From: Atriophallophorus winterbourni
Lineage: Eukaryota; Platyhelminthes; Trematoda; Plagiorchiida; Microphallidae
Direction of reading: 5' to 3'
Length of the DNA: 64,000 nucleotides
Assembly (NCBI GenBank): GCA_013407085.1
Contig: JACCGJ010000306.1
Location: forward strand, 1-64,000
Shown here: positions 63,285 through 64,000 of the stretch, piece after piece
Layout: each line of letters starts with the position of its first letter
Numbering within the stretch: position 1 is the first letter of the stretch
The notes under the pieces: generated by a model
Seen by the model: the letters and a program-made list of their open reading frames with translations, nothing else
What the model was told of the DNA's origin: nothing
Database searches by the model: none
Program-made: the position numbers and the translations under genes

Positions 63285-64000
63285 GTTGTTGGCCTCCGTC
63301 GGTCGATGTCGACCATGGATGTATATCACATCGCATGAATTTCATGTTTTGCAGCATTTTGATGACTAAACAGTCTGATTCGGAGGAACAATCTCTCCCG
63401 CGCGCTTGCAACGATTATCAGAACTCTGTTGTAGTGACCAGTTGCACGCCGGCGGCGTGATCTGCGTTCAGCAGCCAAGAGCTGTATTTGCTCCTTCCCG
63501 GCTTGCAGACGACGCTTTGCACAATGCCTCCAAAGTGAGCGGTCAAGAGCAAGTTCTTCCCAGCTTGCGGGGTCAATGTCAAGAGCTTTCATATCTCTTT
63601 TGCAAACATCTTTGTACCGCAAGGGCGGTCTGCCCAATGGTCGACTTCCTAATTGCAACTCACCGTAGGGTAGATCTTTCGAGAAAACGACCATTTTCCA
63701 TTCTATAGACATGACCAAGCCACCGCAGACGGCGCTGACGTAATAGGATGAATATGCTCTGTAGACCAGCTTTTGAAAGCACTTCAGCGTTAGTCCCTCT
63801 GTCCATCCACGATATGTTCAAGATACGACGGATGCTTCGTAGATGGAAAGCATTCAGCTTCCGTTCGTGTCTTGCGTGGGTGGCCCAGGTTTCACTGCCG
63901 TATAGTAAAGCATTTAGTACGCACGCGCTGTATACCATCATCTTTGTCTTTACAGTCAGTTTGCGGTAACCCCAAACACGAGAGTTCAATCGGGCCAAAA
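63285..64000 (-). mobile_element. RTE-like LINE 3' end (cut by window end)
   Basis: The best preserved copy. The minus strand from 63998 encodes RLNSRVWGYRKLTVKTKMMV, YSACVLNALLYGSETWATHA, LRSIRRILNISWMD and LRQRRLRWLGHVYRMENGR. After one frameshift near 63690 it continues LLYG-type sequence as DLPYGELQLGSRPLGRPPLR, YKDVCKRDMKALDIDPASWE and ALDRSLWRHCAKRRLQAGKE. It can serve as the in-window reference for the other five RTE fragments. Confidence 0.9.

Overview
The window is eukaryotic genomic DNA: A+T-rich, intron-rich and full of degenerate retroelements. The mix of RTE-like and CR1-like LINEs, Penelope-like elements (PLEs) with GIY-YIG nuclease domains and hammerhead-ribozyme motifs, and the relaxed metazoan gene structure, point to an invertebrate animal, most likely a flatworm (trematode). 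The species assignment is inference. No bacterial-type operons, CRISPR arrays or tRNA/rRNA genes were seen.

Two protein-coding loci can be recognised. (1) A divergent catalytic subunit of cAMP-dependent protein kinase (PKA-C) is present as two tandem copies on the + strand. The downstream copy is complete in 10 exons (26185-51924, predicted 390 aa), with intron positions matching the vertebrate PKA-C genes as I remember them. The upstream copy (1-13453) begins inside exon 3 at the window edge and has exons 3-8; its homology stops exactly at a 1000-N scaffold gap (14938-15937), and exons 9-10 are not seen. The shared exons differ at about 9 sites, all synonymous. (2) Between the copies, 18142-18423 is a terminal exon resembling the C-terminus of TRAPPC12.

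Layout: 1-14937 PKA-C copy 1; 14938-15937 gap; 15938-17300 a GC-rich repeat block and unassigned sequence; 17300-19040 TRAPPC12 end exon and four units of a ~100-bp interspersed repeat; 19590-25400 two RTE-like LINE remnants around an unassigned stretch; 25780-52000 the complete PKA-C gene, its introns loaded with CR1, RTE and PLE remnants; 52400-64000 an intergenic repeat field (CR1 3' end, a broken PLE, ~1.2 kb of (ACAT)n-rich DNA, an RTE with a nested insertion, another CR1, a GC-rich tandem repeat, and an RTE cut by the window end).

The most unusual signal is the number of hammerhead-ribozyme-like motifs (CTGANGA, stem II, GAAA). They fall into three groups: on PLE 3' tails, in a ~230-bp tandem unit inside PKA-C intron 3, and in small dispersed units mostly on the minus strand. 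They range from apparently intact to clearly decayed. Hammerheads in PLEs are established knowledge; their density here, their sense orientation inside kinase introns and their conservation across the duplication deserve a closer look.
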